This document shows positions 19,365 through 30,700 of a stretch of DNA of 64,000 nt, piece after piece. The notes beneath the pieces were generated by a model that made no database searches, was not told the origin of the DNA, and saw only the letters and a program-made list of their open reading frames with translations. The translations under genes and the position numbers were made by a program. Source of the stretch: Marisa cornuarietis (lineage: Eukaryota > Mollusca > Gastropoda > Architaenioglossa > Ampullariidae); the NCBI GenBank assembly GCA_004794655.1, contig SMMW01000618.1:992001-1056000 (forward strand). Direction: 5' to 3'. Each line of letters begins with the position of its first letter. Position 1 is the stretch's first letter.

Positions 19365-22130
19365 TCACTTGGTTCGCACCCTGGCCCTCAGGCAACGGCG
19401 CTTGGCAGCCTCCACCATATCCCGGGGAACGGTGCGCACGTACCGCCGCTCAGGGGAGGGGCTTCGCGTGGCGCGGGGTACGCTGGGAGCGTCCAGAATG
19501 AGGCTCCGGCGCCGCACGGAGTAAGCGTGGTCCGTCGGGGGCAGCGGCAGCGGCTGCGCCAAGGGAGGTTCGTCGCGAGAGTCTATGATGTGAATCTTAG
19601 GTACCTTGAGGCTGGGTGAGGGGGCACCGTCGATGCTGGCCATGTCAGGGTCGCAGGTGACCATGTCCTGGTTCTCCTTGCCAGAGCCCACGCTGGTGGC
19701 GCTGCTGTTGCTGTTGCCGCTAGAAAGGCCAGAGGCGCTGCCGTTTGTCATCACAGGGTGCAGCCCGGCGACCTTGCCATCCCCGAGAACAAGGAAATCT
19801 TTCAGCGAGCGAGCCGGGGTGGACGAGCGGCTGTCCTTGGACAAGTCGATGGCGCCTTCCTCTTCTTCATCCTCATCATCCTCGTCGTTGTTGCGGTTCT
19901 CGTCTAGTCGAGCCCGCTTGCTCAGGTCAAGGGTCGCGCCCAAAAACATAGGGGTCAAAGACCGCTTTCCTCCAGGGGACACAACACCAGCGCCCAAAGC
20001 CAGCGTACTTGACGCCGCGGCCGTCGTCGTCGTCGATCCAGATACAGTCGGTTCTCCCGACATCAAGGACCGTACCGTCTCCCGTCTGAGAGCTCGGATG
20101 GAGTCTGCCGACTCCCGGCTTTTTCGCAGTGCCATGATGGAGTCGGCTGACTCTCGACCTGGACGAGGAAACGTGCGACAGGAAGTGCAGGAAACGCAGC
20201 CGTTGCCTAAACCATTGGCGGAGGAGGAGGAACAGCCTTCGCCCAGATTCCCTCCGCCTGCCGGTGGCGTTGGCCCTCCCGCTCCTGACACTGTCACCGG
20301 CAAGCGAGGGCTTTGGCTAGAGCTCTCCGACGACGCTGACTCTGGTCGCCGATCGTAACTATGATGGTGGTGATGGTGGTGGTTAGAGAGGGGGTGTGGA
20401 GGAAGAGAATGGCTCCCACGACTATGGCAGTCTCTGCTGGGACTGGGACTGGGACTGGAGCTGCTCATGGCGTGCTTCTCTCGCGAGATGGGCCGGCGCG
20501 AGGACAGGGAAGCGGCAGGAACGTCGCTGCTACTCACGAGACTCGCGGCCTTCCAGTCCTTGAAGAACTGCTGCACCTTCTCCGGTGCTATGGGCAAAGG
20601 GATGGGGATCGGGACCGGGACGGGTATGACGACTGGGAAGGGGATCATGACGGTGACGGGTGGCACACCCGCGTTTAGGCAACCCCCGGCTGCTGACGGA
20701 GGCGGAGGGGGCGCTGCTGACGCGGAGGGGGGTAAGGAAGTTGATGGATGCCCCTCGAGATGGTGTCGAGACGAACCGTGGGATCCACCTCCACCACTAA
20801 CAGCCGAAGCGGCGGAACTGCCATGCAGAGCCATCAGGCTACCCACGAAGGCCGGGTCGGTCGGGAGGAAACCTGGGTGGCAGGGAAAAGGAGGAACGCC
20901 CAGCATAAAGGGGGGTGGGTGCATGCCCTGCGGAAACGCTGCGGCACCATGCAGGGCAGGTGGAAGTCCTCCCAGTCCGGTTGTAGCCGGGTGTGGGTGG
21001 TGGTGTGCGGCAGGAGGGGCCTGGTGCAGAGGGTGCAGGACGTGGTTTGGGGTGCCAGAGGAGGAGCCCGTGTTCGCAGGAGAGACACTGCGCGCGCCCC
21101 CTTGTGTAGAGGACAACACCCTCTCGCCACTCTTGCTGCCATGATCCCGGTGACCCCTTCCAGCTCCCAGTGCGGCGGCCGATCCGGCTTTTCCTTCATG
21201 GTCACGTTCGCCACGCAGCAGGCGCGAACCGTGGGAGGCGAGTCCTTCTTCGGGTGGTCCCGGTCCGAAGAGGGAGGAAAACAAGATTGGGTTGATCATA
21301 CTGAACTCCGCCAGCCCTGCACCCAGGCCGTTGAAATGTGGCGGCAGGATCGGGTGATGAATGCCACCCGGAGGGGTGGCTCCACCCGACGCCTGCGGGC
21401 CTCCTGCTGGGGGCGAGAACTGGGAAGAGGAGGCAGGGCTCCCCGACGACTGGTGCCGCGAGTGACTGTCCCTGTCGCGGCCAGAGTCCCGAATCAGGCG
21501 CCGCAGCCGCTCGCGATCCCGCGCCGTGCAGTCGGTGGCGCTGGGTGGCAAGGCAGGACCGTTCCGCACCGCCGCATGCAGGTTACTAGAGTAGGCGGCC
21601 ACCACGGCGGCAGCAGCAGCGGCTGCCGGGGACGACAGGAAGGAGCGGCGTTTGGCTGAATGGTGGCGCTCACGACTGCGGCTCCTTTCGGACCATGCGC
21701 CATCGCGTTTCCGTTCTCGCTCCTGACGTTCCCGCTCCCCTCGCCTTCCTTCTCTCTCAGCTCCCTCCCGCTCGTCCAGCACCTCCGTCTTAAGAGGTTT
21801 CTCTGGCTTCTGCTGTGACAGCCACAGCTCCGGGGTGATAAGGATCTGGTCCTCGGACTTCTTGCCTGATGACGCCGAGGCCGCGTCAGACAGGACGCGA
21901 GACGACAGGGAGGAGGATGAGGAGGCTCCCCCGGGGGATAGGGAGGCATTCTTGCGCTCCTCGTGCAGCTGGGACTGGATCTGTTTGAGGTGTTCTTGCG
22001 TCTCCGTGCAGAAGATGTTCATCTTGTACTGGTTCAGGCACTTCTCGCTGCAGAACTGCAGTTGAAGCTCGCCATCTTGGAAGTCGACGAAGTTGACGGT
22101 ATGTCGCACGTGCTTGCACCAGTCGCAGAC
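19365..22130 (-). CDS. SOBP (sine oculis-binding protein homologue), terminal coding exon
   Basis: Encodes the second FCS zinc finger and the whole C-terminal part of SOBP, a nuclear partner of SIX/Sine oculis transcription factors. The acceptor TGTTGTAG precedes 22130; the frame gives 921 residues to TGA (19367-19365). In order: finger [20 protein letters not shown] with FCSEKC, then LNQYKM; an Arg/Glu/Ser-rich region; poly-Ala (~21600); Pro/Gly/His-rich segments; the diagnostic Pro/Val/Ile stretch [19 protein letters not shown] (~20600-20655); poly-His (~20360); a 13-residue tandem repeat RESADSIxALRxx (20079-20156); DLSKRAR, an acidic tract and AIDLSKDS, which resemble SUMO-interaction motifs; DHAYSVRR and the C-terminal [12 protein letters not shown], both close to vertebrate SOBP. 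Human SOBP is 873 residues, so this protein is long. The exon is much more GC-rich than its flanks, which explains the long antisense open frames over it. Confidence 0.97.
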   Translation of the reverse strand, partial: VCDWCKHVRHTVNFVDFQDGELQLQFCSEKCLNQYKMNIFCTETQEHLKQIQSQLHEERKNASLSPGGASSSSSLSSRVLSDAASASSGKKSEDQILITPELWLSQQKPEKPLKTEVLDEREGAEREGRRGERERQERERKRDGAWSERSRSRERHHSAKRRSFLSSPAAAAAAAVVAAYSSNLHAAVRNGPALPPSATDCTARDRERLRRLIRDSGRDRDSHSRHQSSGSPASSSQFSPPAGGPQASGGATPPGGIHHPILPPHFNGLGAGLAEFSMINPILFSSLFGPGPPEEGLASHGSRLLRGERDHEGKAGSAAALGAGRGHRDHGSKSGERVLSSTQGGARSVSPANTGSSSGTPNHVLHPLHQAPPAAHHHPHPATTGLGGLPPALHGAAAFPQGMHPPPFMLGVPPFPCHPGFLPTDPAFVGSLMALHGSSAASAVSGGGGSHGSSRHHLEGHPSTSLPPSASAAPPPPPSAAGGCLNAGVPPVTVMIPFPVVIPVPVPIPIPLPIAPEKVQQFFKDWKAASLVSSSDVPAASLSSRRPISREKHAMSSSSPSPSPSRDCHSRGSHSLPPHPLSNHHHHHHHSYDRRPESASSESSSQSPRLPVTVSGAGGPTPPAGGGNLGEGCSSSSANGLGNGCVSCTSCRTFPRPGRESADSIMALRKSRESADSIRALRRETVRSLMSGEPTVSGSTTTTAAASSTLALGAGVVSPGGKRSLTPMFLGATLDLSKRARLDENRNNDEDDEDEEEEGAIDLSKDSRSSTPARSLKDFLVLGDGKVAGLHPVMTNGSASGLSSGNSNSSATSVGSGKENQDMVTCDPDMASIDGAPSPSLKVPKIHIIDSRDEPPLAQPLPLPPTDHAYSVRRRSLILDAPSVPRATRSPSPERRYVRTVPRDMVEAAKRRCLRARVRTK

Positions 22131-23789
22131 CTACAACACATGGGAATTTTTGGATGAGAAAGAAATGACTCTGAAGCCACGAAAATAAAAAGAAAACACA
22201 TTTTAAAAAACAGAACAGTTTAAATAAGTGTAAATAAATATTTAAAATGGATAAGGTATCTCGGAGCAATATACAACATTATACAAGGACATCTTACAGC
22301 CCTTCGTCATAAATGTTGCACTGAAGGACTCTTTATGAAATGGAAAAAAGCGCCCAACCATGAGTCGAAATGTAACTGCATGACGATGAACTAGTGGACC
22401 GGTACAGTGAACTGCGACTGCAAAACCGCCAGCAAATGACCTTTCCTCGTGACCTCGCATTGGACACTAGACCTGCGCGATCGTCGTGCACGTGGAAAAT
22501 AAACGAAAAACACTGGGCCCACGCATCCATCTTACTTGATAAAAGACGACAACGTATGGAGAAATAAAAGTCTTGCGCAGAAATAAATTTAAAAAAACAC
22601 ACGTCTCAGCATGCATAATGGACTTGCCTGCGGATTTCCTTTCGTTCCCCTTCTGATCGGCACGCACGCATACGTTGCACGTGCATGCACACTGTTGCCT
22701 CGCTTACTCCAAAACACTCTTCCAAACACAATCAACACCCAACGACCCCCCCCCCACACACATGATAAAATTTATTATAATTTATTTACGTGGTCTTTTC
22801 TGTTTTTCAGTCTGTTTGTGTGAATGTCTGTCTGGCCCCCTCCTTTCCCCCTACAACACACATATGCACGCACACACAAATCACTTTTCCTACACTGAAT
22901 TTACATGAAAGAATTTGAAAACAAAAATTGTTGAAACTAGAAACTTTGTGATGTCTGCTTGGACTGGAGTACAGGAGGAACAAAAGGGGAGGTAACCCAA
23001 AAGTAGAAGAAAATTAACAAGGACTTTTTAAAAAAAAAAAAAAAAAAAAGGAATTCACGTGGCGAGACAAAAGCAAAATCAAGAAGGAACTAATGGCAGC
23101 TGGAGAGAAACAAAGGGCTGCGACCTGTTATTTACTTCGAAACGACAAAGTTCTTTGAGGAGAAGGTAACTCCTGCTGTTGCAATCACTGAAACTAGTTC
23201 GTCTGGCTACTTCAAACAAACTTCACAGGAAATGTCCCCAGACTGACCGACTGAGAAAATAAACATGCTTCTGAGAAGTTAAAGCTGGAAACGAAGTATC
23301 TAAAACATCAGTTTTGGAGTCAGAAAAGCGAAAATAATTCACAAAACACAAGGAAGGCCACCAAGCAGCAGACCGGTTAGAAGCATATAATAAATTTCAA
23401 AACCATCGTAAACCTAGATACATTACCATACAAGCATATATCACATCCTTAAGTCACGAATGGTGTGGCTTAAAGACTACATTGAACTAGACTTCTTCTT
23501 AATAAAATGTGTTATAATCTGGTTTTGTAATTAAAGCCACATCCTGTCATGTAGGGCGGCGTTTCGCTCCAGACAAAAGAGTATAGACAGACACACACAA
23601 ATAAAATATATAGAATTTCGAAAAAGGCGGCCAGGGCTGTTCTGCTCACATAAAGTCTCAGATCAATGAAATTGAAATCCCTTGACACAACTGATCATTC
23701 CTTCTTGATTAGCCACCTGACAGCTGTTTAGAGTATTTACCGAAACCTTACCACTCGAGTCTCTTCGGTCTGCTTGCGTTGCCCTCCTC

Positions 23790-24115
23790 TCAGTGCCAAG
23801 CATCAGACGAGAGAAATTTAGCAGAAACTCCTTCACCTTCTCAGACCCCACTGTTTGGAATTTCTTCTTTCTCTTCGAACTGTCTACGTTTGAATCCTTC
23901 AAATCCGGTCTCAAGCCCCATCTCTTTAAGAAATACCTTGCATAATCAAGAGAAGTGTTCCGCCCACTCCTTAGTTCTTCATTGATGCACTTTTTTAATC
24001 CTGATGTTTACTGTCTGCTGAGGCTTATGTTTATTGTAATGTTGAATGTCGGTTCGTTTGTAGTCTTTTGTGTGCAGCGACTTGACTTCGTATCCAAGTG
24101 GAGAAATGGGATTTG
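23790..24115 (+). mobile_element. LINE 3'-terminal fragment
   Basis: Reading plus, the segment carries decayed reverse-transcriptase C-terminal motifs: SDPTVWNFFF (compare APxVWNSLP), then FKSGLKPHLFKKYLA split by a frameshift. The same family lies at 16370-16630. It sits inside the SOBP intron, antisense to the gene. Confidence 0.75.
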
Positions 24116-24229
24116 CAAATCAAATTTTCACAACTTGACTAACGTGAATCTCTCTTCTCCGGCTGTCCTCTGTCTCTCCCAAACAACCTCCAACAGCACC
24201 AGCAGCAGGACTCATGTCCCAAACACACA

Positions 24230-24735
24230 AACGAGATACTGCAAAACCTGTTCTTTCTGTCCAGGCTCGCAAAGAATGTAAACTTGCTTCACTCTGCTTT
24301 AATGTATTGATGGAGTTCACCACTTCCTTCATCTCTGACCTCCTAAATCACTACACTCAAAGCAGGCATCTTCCAACTTCTGCAGATACTCGCTTCCTTT
24401 TCGTTTCAGGAATCAGGACGAAAGTCTTTGGTGAACGCATGTTTTCTCATTCGCATCAATATTTTGTAACATCATCCTTTACTTGACATGAAACTAGAAG
24501 ACGACAGGAGCACTCAAATGCCCTTAAAACACATTAGTTTAAGAAACATCTGGAGTTTAAGGCTACAACTTTCAATTTGGCTATTGTTCCAGATCATTTG
24601 CAGCTTTTACTTTTTTCTCATTTGTTGTAGAGTTTCTACCGTTTATATTGTACATGTACTTGATTAGCACTCAGAGCCTAATCTTCATATTTTGATAACG
24701 CGCTATACACGTGTACATTTAACTAATGTTATTAT
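24230..24735 (+). mobile_element. Second LINE 3' fragment, different family
   Basis: The plus frame reads VQARKECKLASLCFNVL, ISDLLNHYTQSRHLPTSADT and IRTKVFGERMFSHS, matching the conserved end of LINE reverse transcriptases (YKLATLCY, YLSDLL, YTPSRxLRSSADTR, RTKTFGERAFSY). The frame then breaks, with NALKTH and FKKHLE remnants, and is followed by a 3' UTR-like part (AACGCGCTATACAC, ~24698-24711). Confidence 0.75.
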
Positions 24736-25097
24736 TTCGGCCAACGGAATACCGTTTAACATTTTCCTGATACCTAATGTCACACAGGTTTAAAAAGTGA
24801 TGCTCTAGAACAAGTGCTTTGCATCTTTACTGTAAATTTTTCCGATAAAAACTCGTAAAATCATTATATGGTCTTGCCGAAAAATAAATGCACATTAATA
24901 TTTAAGCACGACTGAGTTCACTAGATCACCCACTTATCAATACACATACTTATCCAGAGAGAGAGAGAGAGAGATTGGGGAGAGAAAGACAAAACAATAC
25001 ACAATCAATTCATCGGTAAAGCATGACATGTACGAACACAAATGGACACATGCATATCTAAAGCATATATTTACGCGTACACGGTATAACACATACA

Positions 25098-25099
<2 letters not shown>

Positions 25100-25129
<30 letters not shown>
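25100..25129. repeat. (CA)n microsatellite
   Basis: About fifteen uninterrupted CA units inside the SOBP intron; a (GA)n tract lies 130 bp to its left. Confidence 0.95.
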
Positions 25130-25132
<3 letters not shown>

Positions 25133-27537
25133 GAGAGAGTATGAGCGAGAATAATGAAGATCATGAGAAAGTGCACCAAACAGTAGGTTGAACAGTTTAA
25201 AGGACTAGTGGGGCGCATTTTTGTTAGACGTTAGTGTACGACAGTACTTCTCCAGATCTACACCCTTTCTTTTCTCGACACACACGTCTACAAACATCAT
25301 TGTACAGAACCTTAAGGTCAGTATAGTCATTGAAGTAGACCTATAAACATAAGAATGCTTGAGAATGAGATTTCCGTGACTATGTACACTATATAAAGTT
25401 ACGCAGTGTAGAATGCTAAAATTGTATTTTGCTGTATTCCCTTAATGCAAAAAAACCCTGATGCTTATGAAAGGCCACCAATAGTTGATATGCACGTAAC
25501 CAGCAGTATTTTATGTTGATATGGGTCAGATGACCTTCCAAAAACTGAAAAAAGATATTAATAGCAGTTGTAATAAAAAATGACCAAGCACGGAAAGAAA
25601 TCAACATCACAGAACTGTACATGAAGAAAATGGCCTCAGTTAATGGGAGAGCTGGAACCGCATGTTAACTGAGCATATATGTATACACATGTAACATCAC
25701 GATTCTGACCTGTTTCTGTAATGTTTACAGCCATATTCTCTATTGAAATATCGTTCACCGAGATTTAGCCAATAACTGGGGGGGGGGGGGGAATTGCATC
25801 TCACCACTCCTTTAACTTAGGACGCCCATGTGAGCGCAGTGTAAGTTGAATAAATAAATAAATAAACAGACGGAGTAAGTAGACAGCCCGACAGAATGAA
25901 ACAAGAGTTCAGACAGACATAAAGACCAGGACACGGACATATCCGCTTGATTTCCTTTCATTTTTTTCGGATTTTTCTCAAAGTGAAAAGTTTTAGATAT
26001 CCTCCTTTAGCACTTCTTGTTGTATATTACCCGGTTGATATTGCTGGTTTATTTTACTGTAAGGCGCAGTATCTTCAGATAATGCTGTAATATTACACCG
26101 CTGACGTCCAGAGGACAAGCGAACATACAGCTTTTCTTGATAGTTGAACACAAAACACACACACACACACACACCGCTAAACAAAATTTCTACAAAAGTT
26201 CAAAGCTGCTTGGAAAGTGGCAATGTAAGTTGTTACAGAAATGCAGCATAGGCACTATCATAACAAATACCGTTACACGGAAAACATACATAACCTTTCG
26301 TTCGTTAGGGTAAACGAGATTTTTGAGGCCAGCTTTACACCGCAACCCATCTCCCCACTGTTACTCTACCGTCCCAAACGCAAACCTTTAATTAAGGACC
26401 CAGGTACGCATTCCATGTGTGTGATGGGGTGGGGTATAGTACGTCACACAGGTATCTAGCAAGCTCGTATATCCGCCTTTGAGTTTGGACATTAGGCTAT
26501 TCCCCACCCCTCTATCCCTTTACTACCTGTTATAGGCACAGACTTGCTTACAAGGGAAGAGGGTGGAGGTTTAAATGATTACAACTCAAGAAATAAAGTG
26601 TAAACAGGAAGAAGGGGTCTTCTTTTCTTGATTGAACGAAAAATGAATCCGATGACTGTTACTGAGCCTACAGATTCTGGCCTCATTTCAAGGTATACTA
26701 AACTGATCTGTTTCTCTTTCCCTGAAACCCCTGATTACTATTGTATACTCTGTATACGCGAGTCTTACGGATTTCTGCAGCGACAGCAAAATGTGCGAAG
26801 AGTTCATTAAGTGAAAGACAACTCTAGTGTACCTTCCCCTCCCTCTCCCTCCCCGTAACAGACGATCTCCTCCTCCCTGGGGATGACATGTACGGTGCTG
26901 TGGCCACTGTCATCCGACACTTGACGAGTAGTCTGCGGTCTGAGTGATTTTAGTTGCTCTTGGTTCTTCTAAATAAGAATAAAATGCCACGTGACTGGCA
27001 TGGCTTCTCAGCTAAAAACTGTCTTTACATTCCTCGTCAGAAACAAATGGAGATTAATCATGCTGAAGCTAATATCAATATTATTAAAAATTTCACAATG
27101 CATTACAATAAATTTGATCGATTTGAGCATGATTAAAAAAAGTCGGACACTTTTCTATTTATATATATATATACACACACACATGCAAAGAAGTTAACAA
27201 GTCAAACATACACATATCACATCCCAGTAAAAGAATACACTGCCGTTACAAATATTTTAACATCACTTCACATCCATCTTTACCAAAAAGTTTTAAAACG
27301 ACCTATTTTGAAAGCCACAATCAGTGATAAATCTTTTCTTCTTCTTTTGAAAAGTATATATTATTATTATGATTGAGCGACAATGTGATATTTCGCAGAA
27401 ACGGCATGGTTTACATGCAAGGAGTGTTCAAACACCCAAACAATACAAGAAGACAAAGTATACTATAGTTATAGTATTACTATAACTTATATGGAGTGGG
27501 GGGGGGGGACAAGACAGAAGACTAACGTCGCCCATAC

Positions 27538-27704
27538 CTTGTTTTTCTTGAAGGAAGCTCGGCGACACTGGGTGAAGCAGACCTCGGAGCAGAAGGCTTT
27601 GACGCCGGTGGTAGTTCGAAGCGTGTAGTGTTTCGTCCCCACTTTCTGGCACCAGGCGCACACAATACAGTTGGCAGCAGCCTCATCACACGGACTGCTG
27701 CCGT
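27538..27704 (-). CDS. SOBP, exon carrying the first FCS zinc finger
   Basis: This 167-bp exon starts after GTGTGCAG (AG at 27706-27705) in phase 1 and ends AACAAG|GTATGG in phase 0. It encodes [18 protein letters not shown] followed by [21 protein letters not shown]: the first FCS finger (CxxC, FCSxxC) of SOBP, very close to the vertebrate motif ([29 protein letters not shown]). The next exon begins VCDWCK, so the two fingers are almost contiguous. As I recall, fly SOBP has the same close spacing while human SOBP has an insert of about 35 residues here. The first base of the opening codon must come from an upstream exon not found in this window. Confidence 0.95.
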
Positions 27705-27706
27705 CT

Positions 27707-27727
27707 GCACACACACACACAGACACA
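27707..27727 (-). promoter_or_regulatory. UG-repeat polypyrimidine tract at the SOBP 3' splice site
   Basis: On the minus strand the exon is immediately preceded by CTGTGTCTGTGTGTGTGTGC-AG; a TG microsatellite serves as the pyrimidine tract. UG repeats at acceptors are known binding sites for TDP-43 and CELF proteins (for example CFTR exon 9), so length variation here could modulate exon inclusion. The regulatory effect is inferred. Confidence 0.5.
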
Positions 27728-30700
27728 GAGTTCAGTAAGGGTGGCTGTGACTAAATGCATGTGACTATTAAAAGTTACCGACAAAGAAGTATACTATTTG
27801 TGTGTGTGTGTGTGTGCGTGTGTGAAGAGTGGCACATTGAACACAAGGTGCACGTGTGTGTGTGTGGATGTGGAGGGAGGCACTATTTTATTTTACACAT
27901 ACTGAACGCAATGCTCGCTGGTAAAAAGAAGATTGCGAATATTGTTTATAATCTAATTTTAATATGTGCCCGTGACACGTGTTTATGTGTGAGAAAGAGA
28001 GAGAGAGGCACGTGCGAGTCTGTTTGTGACAGCAGGAGAAAGTGTGCGTGTGTGAGAGCGCGCGAGCGCGTGTGCCTTTGTTATTCATGTGCGTCGGCGT
28101 GGACAATGGAGATGCAAGCTGCTAACTGGAAACATCGAGAGAAACAAAGGGCAATAACTTTTCAGGAAACTCAACAGGATCAGAAAAATCTGAGGCTGTG
28201 GGCACGTGCTTCAAACGCGCATTCGTGGAATCATGACCAGTCTTGCATGGTGGTCTTAGCTGGTCTCAAACATGTTTTGTGTACCAGTCACTGAAAGACG
28301 AGAAAGGAAAAGACGGTGTGTAGTAGCCAGAACCTGGTAAAGGGAGGTAATATTTGTGTAGACAAGTATCTTCCGACTCAAGTTACTTCATTAATTTTCC
28401 GAAAATATTATTTATCTTTTTTTTAATTAAAACGAATACGAGCTAAATACAATTTCAAACCATAAGAACTGTAATCTTAATGAATAGGGTTTTTAGAAAA
28501 TGGGAAATGTAAAACATTCATGCATTCGTCCCTTGACTGGTACCGGTCGTTTTGGGGAGCTGACTCGGCAGCTGAAAATGCTTTGTGGTTCGTACAAAGT
28601 CATCGGCTTATGTGTTCTCTGTGAGATCCGAAGCAGCATCCTCAGGCACTTGCCTGGATTCTCCGTATAGGCAAGCTGGGTCCAAAATATAAAACAGTGA
28701 ATACGGAAAATCGGTCAACAGATCTCCACGCCAACAAAACCCTGTTTAGTACCCAATCCTCTCTCTGGATTCGACCCCCACCCCCCCACCAAAAAAAAAA
28801 GTTGCCTGATAAGCGTGTGTAGGGTGCTCTTAACGTGTATGTCAACTGTATGGCCTATGAGTAAGTTTATGGGCAGAGACACATTTGACGGCATCATCTC
28901 GGGTTTTGAGGAAGCTTTTCACACTTGAACAGTTGCGAGGGCAAATCTACTTGACGTGATCGTTGCCTGCCGACACTTTCACTTGACAAGCCAAGGGATT
29001 TACTTCAAGCGAAGAGGTCTATAGCACCGGGACAAGGGGCTACTGCTACTTCACAGAACTCTCCTTCTCGCCATCAGGAAGAATCAAACCCAAAACCCTT
29101 GACAGGAAGACCGTGGTGGTCTGCTAGCTCTCTCCGCGTCACACGAAAACAAGTCAGCCGACCCATGAGTCACTCAAAAAGAAAAAGAAAAAAATAATTA
29201 AAAAAAGAGCCGATAGCAGACAAGGAAGATGTCGCTATAGAGAAGATGAGGGGGGTCGAATGCCAGCGACATTCGTCAACTCTCATTGTCAACTTTCATT
29301 TTCAACTCCGCCAAACCGCCCATTGCACAGCATCATTCAACATCAGAACCTCGCCTTTCGGGACACTTTTCTGATGTGTCTCAGAAGCCTTAAAAACTCA
29401 CCCCCCCACCTCTTCCCGCATGCTAGGGAGGTATGGAATACAGGGAGATGGGGGCTAGAGAGGATGGGGGAGGGGGTGAACCTTCTCGTGTTCCTTGTAT
29501 GCTCGACGCTGATCAGGTTGCACGTGCAAGTCGCCATTGTTTTGTCGGAAGGGGAGAGGGAGTTGCAGACCCATTAAAGGCCGGCCCTCAAACGCAAGCC
29601 AAAGACGGCGACTTGGAGGCCGAGCGTAACGCGATCTTTATTGGGTGCAGCTACCCGGGGTTAGCTCGTGCTATAGGTGTGGCAAGTCTCGTCGGTGACA
29701 AAAGCAGCCACAATGCCGAGGGGAAGGGGGTAGGACGCCGGCGAAGGGTGGTTTGGAGAAGAGAGAGAGATGGGGGAGGGGGGGTCAAACCTATGTTACA
29801 CCGAAGCTTGTCCCAGAAAATTACGCCTTTACCAAAAACGATCCTTTGGTCTCGTACAGCTTAGCAAGTGCGACTGCTCTTTTGTTTTTCAAATAATACT
29901 AACAAAAAGAGAGGCAAAACTATTATAGTGATCATCATTATAATCGTCTTCATCATCGTCATAGCGTTCCTCTTCACCGTCGAAATACCTAATACCCATG
30001 ACACACAGCTGCACGTGGATGTTCATATTAGAAATATACACAATGTTCATTTGAGACAAGTACGCGGTGTTCAGATTAGGGTGTTGATAAAAATATTATT
30101 TCATGTGTAAGAATGTAAGATACATACACAGAGGCACAAAGGAATCCCTATTACAGCATGTACGCGGATGTTCGTATAAGACGTGAAACCCGACTGGACA
30201 TGTTAGACATGCACGTGGGTGGTCGTGTTAGGCATCAGTGTTCGCGATGGTGACATCATCTTTGGCAGGTCCAAACTCTCCCGCGAGACCGCAGGCTCCT
30301 TCACCCAGCCTCTCCCCCTTCCCAACTCTTGTCTTCACCGCCATTCATCACTTCAACCTGTAGTAGGCAACAGCACCACATCCCAGTGACATCCGACAAA
30401 GTATAAAAAAAATAATAAATTTAAAAAGAGAGAGAAAGAGAGAGAAAAAAAACCACCTCCATTGTTCTGGATATCGCCTTAGTCCTAGGAGGATCTGCTC
30501 GTTATCCCATATTCCACTCCCAGGCAGAAATCAATTCTCCGCGTTTCTTGTCAAGACCAAGCTCTCGTCTGACAGTTATTTGTCTCTGCGTCTGGTCACA
30601 TTTCGGTAACAAAACCTAGCTCTGCAGCCTTTGAAAGATCCCTCTTTCCGAATATTGACAGCAACCGTTGTCAAACTCTTTGTTTTTCTTGTCTGTCTTT

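Larger units (their letters stand above)
22131..27537 (-). other. SOBP intron (5,407 bp)
   Basis: The donor AACAAG|GTATGG (27537) and acceptor TGTTGTAG|GTC (22131) are canonical and both phase 0. The intron contains two LINE 3' fragments, poly(A) at 23030-23049, (GA)n at 24957-24975, (CA)n at 25100-25129 and a G run at 25780-25791. No further SOBP exon is needed between its two sides; the zinc-finger sequence is continuous. Confidence 0.9.

Noticed and set aside
19606..21659. Long plus-strand open frames of 225-303 codons opposite the SOBP exon
   Set aside because: They are antisense shadows of a GC-rich, low-complexity coding exon; composition is arbitrary and they share no family features.
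29433..29864. 143-codon plus-strand frame
   Set aside because: It lies in a G-rich patch with low-complexity residues, has no splice sites at its ends and no recognisable domain.
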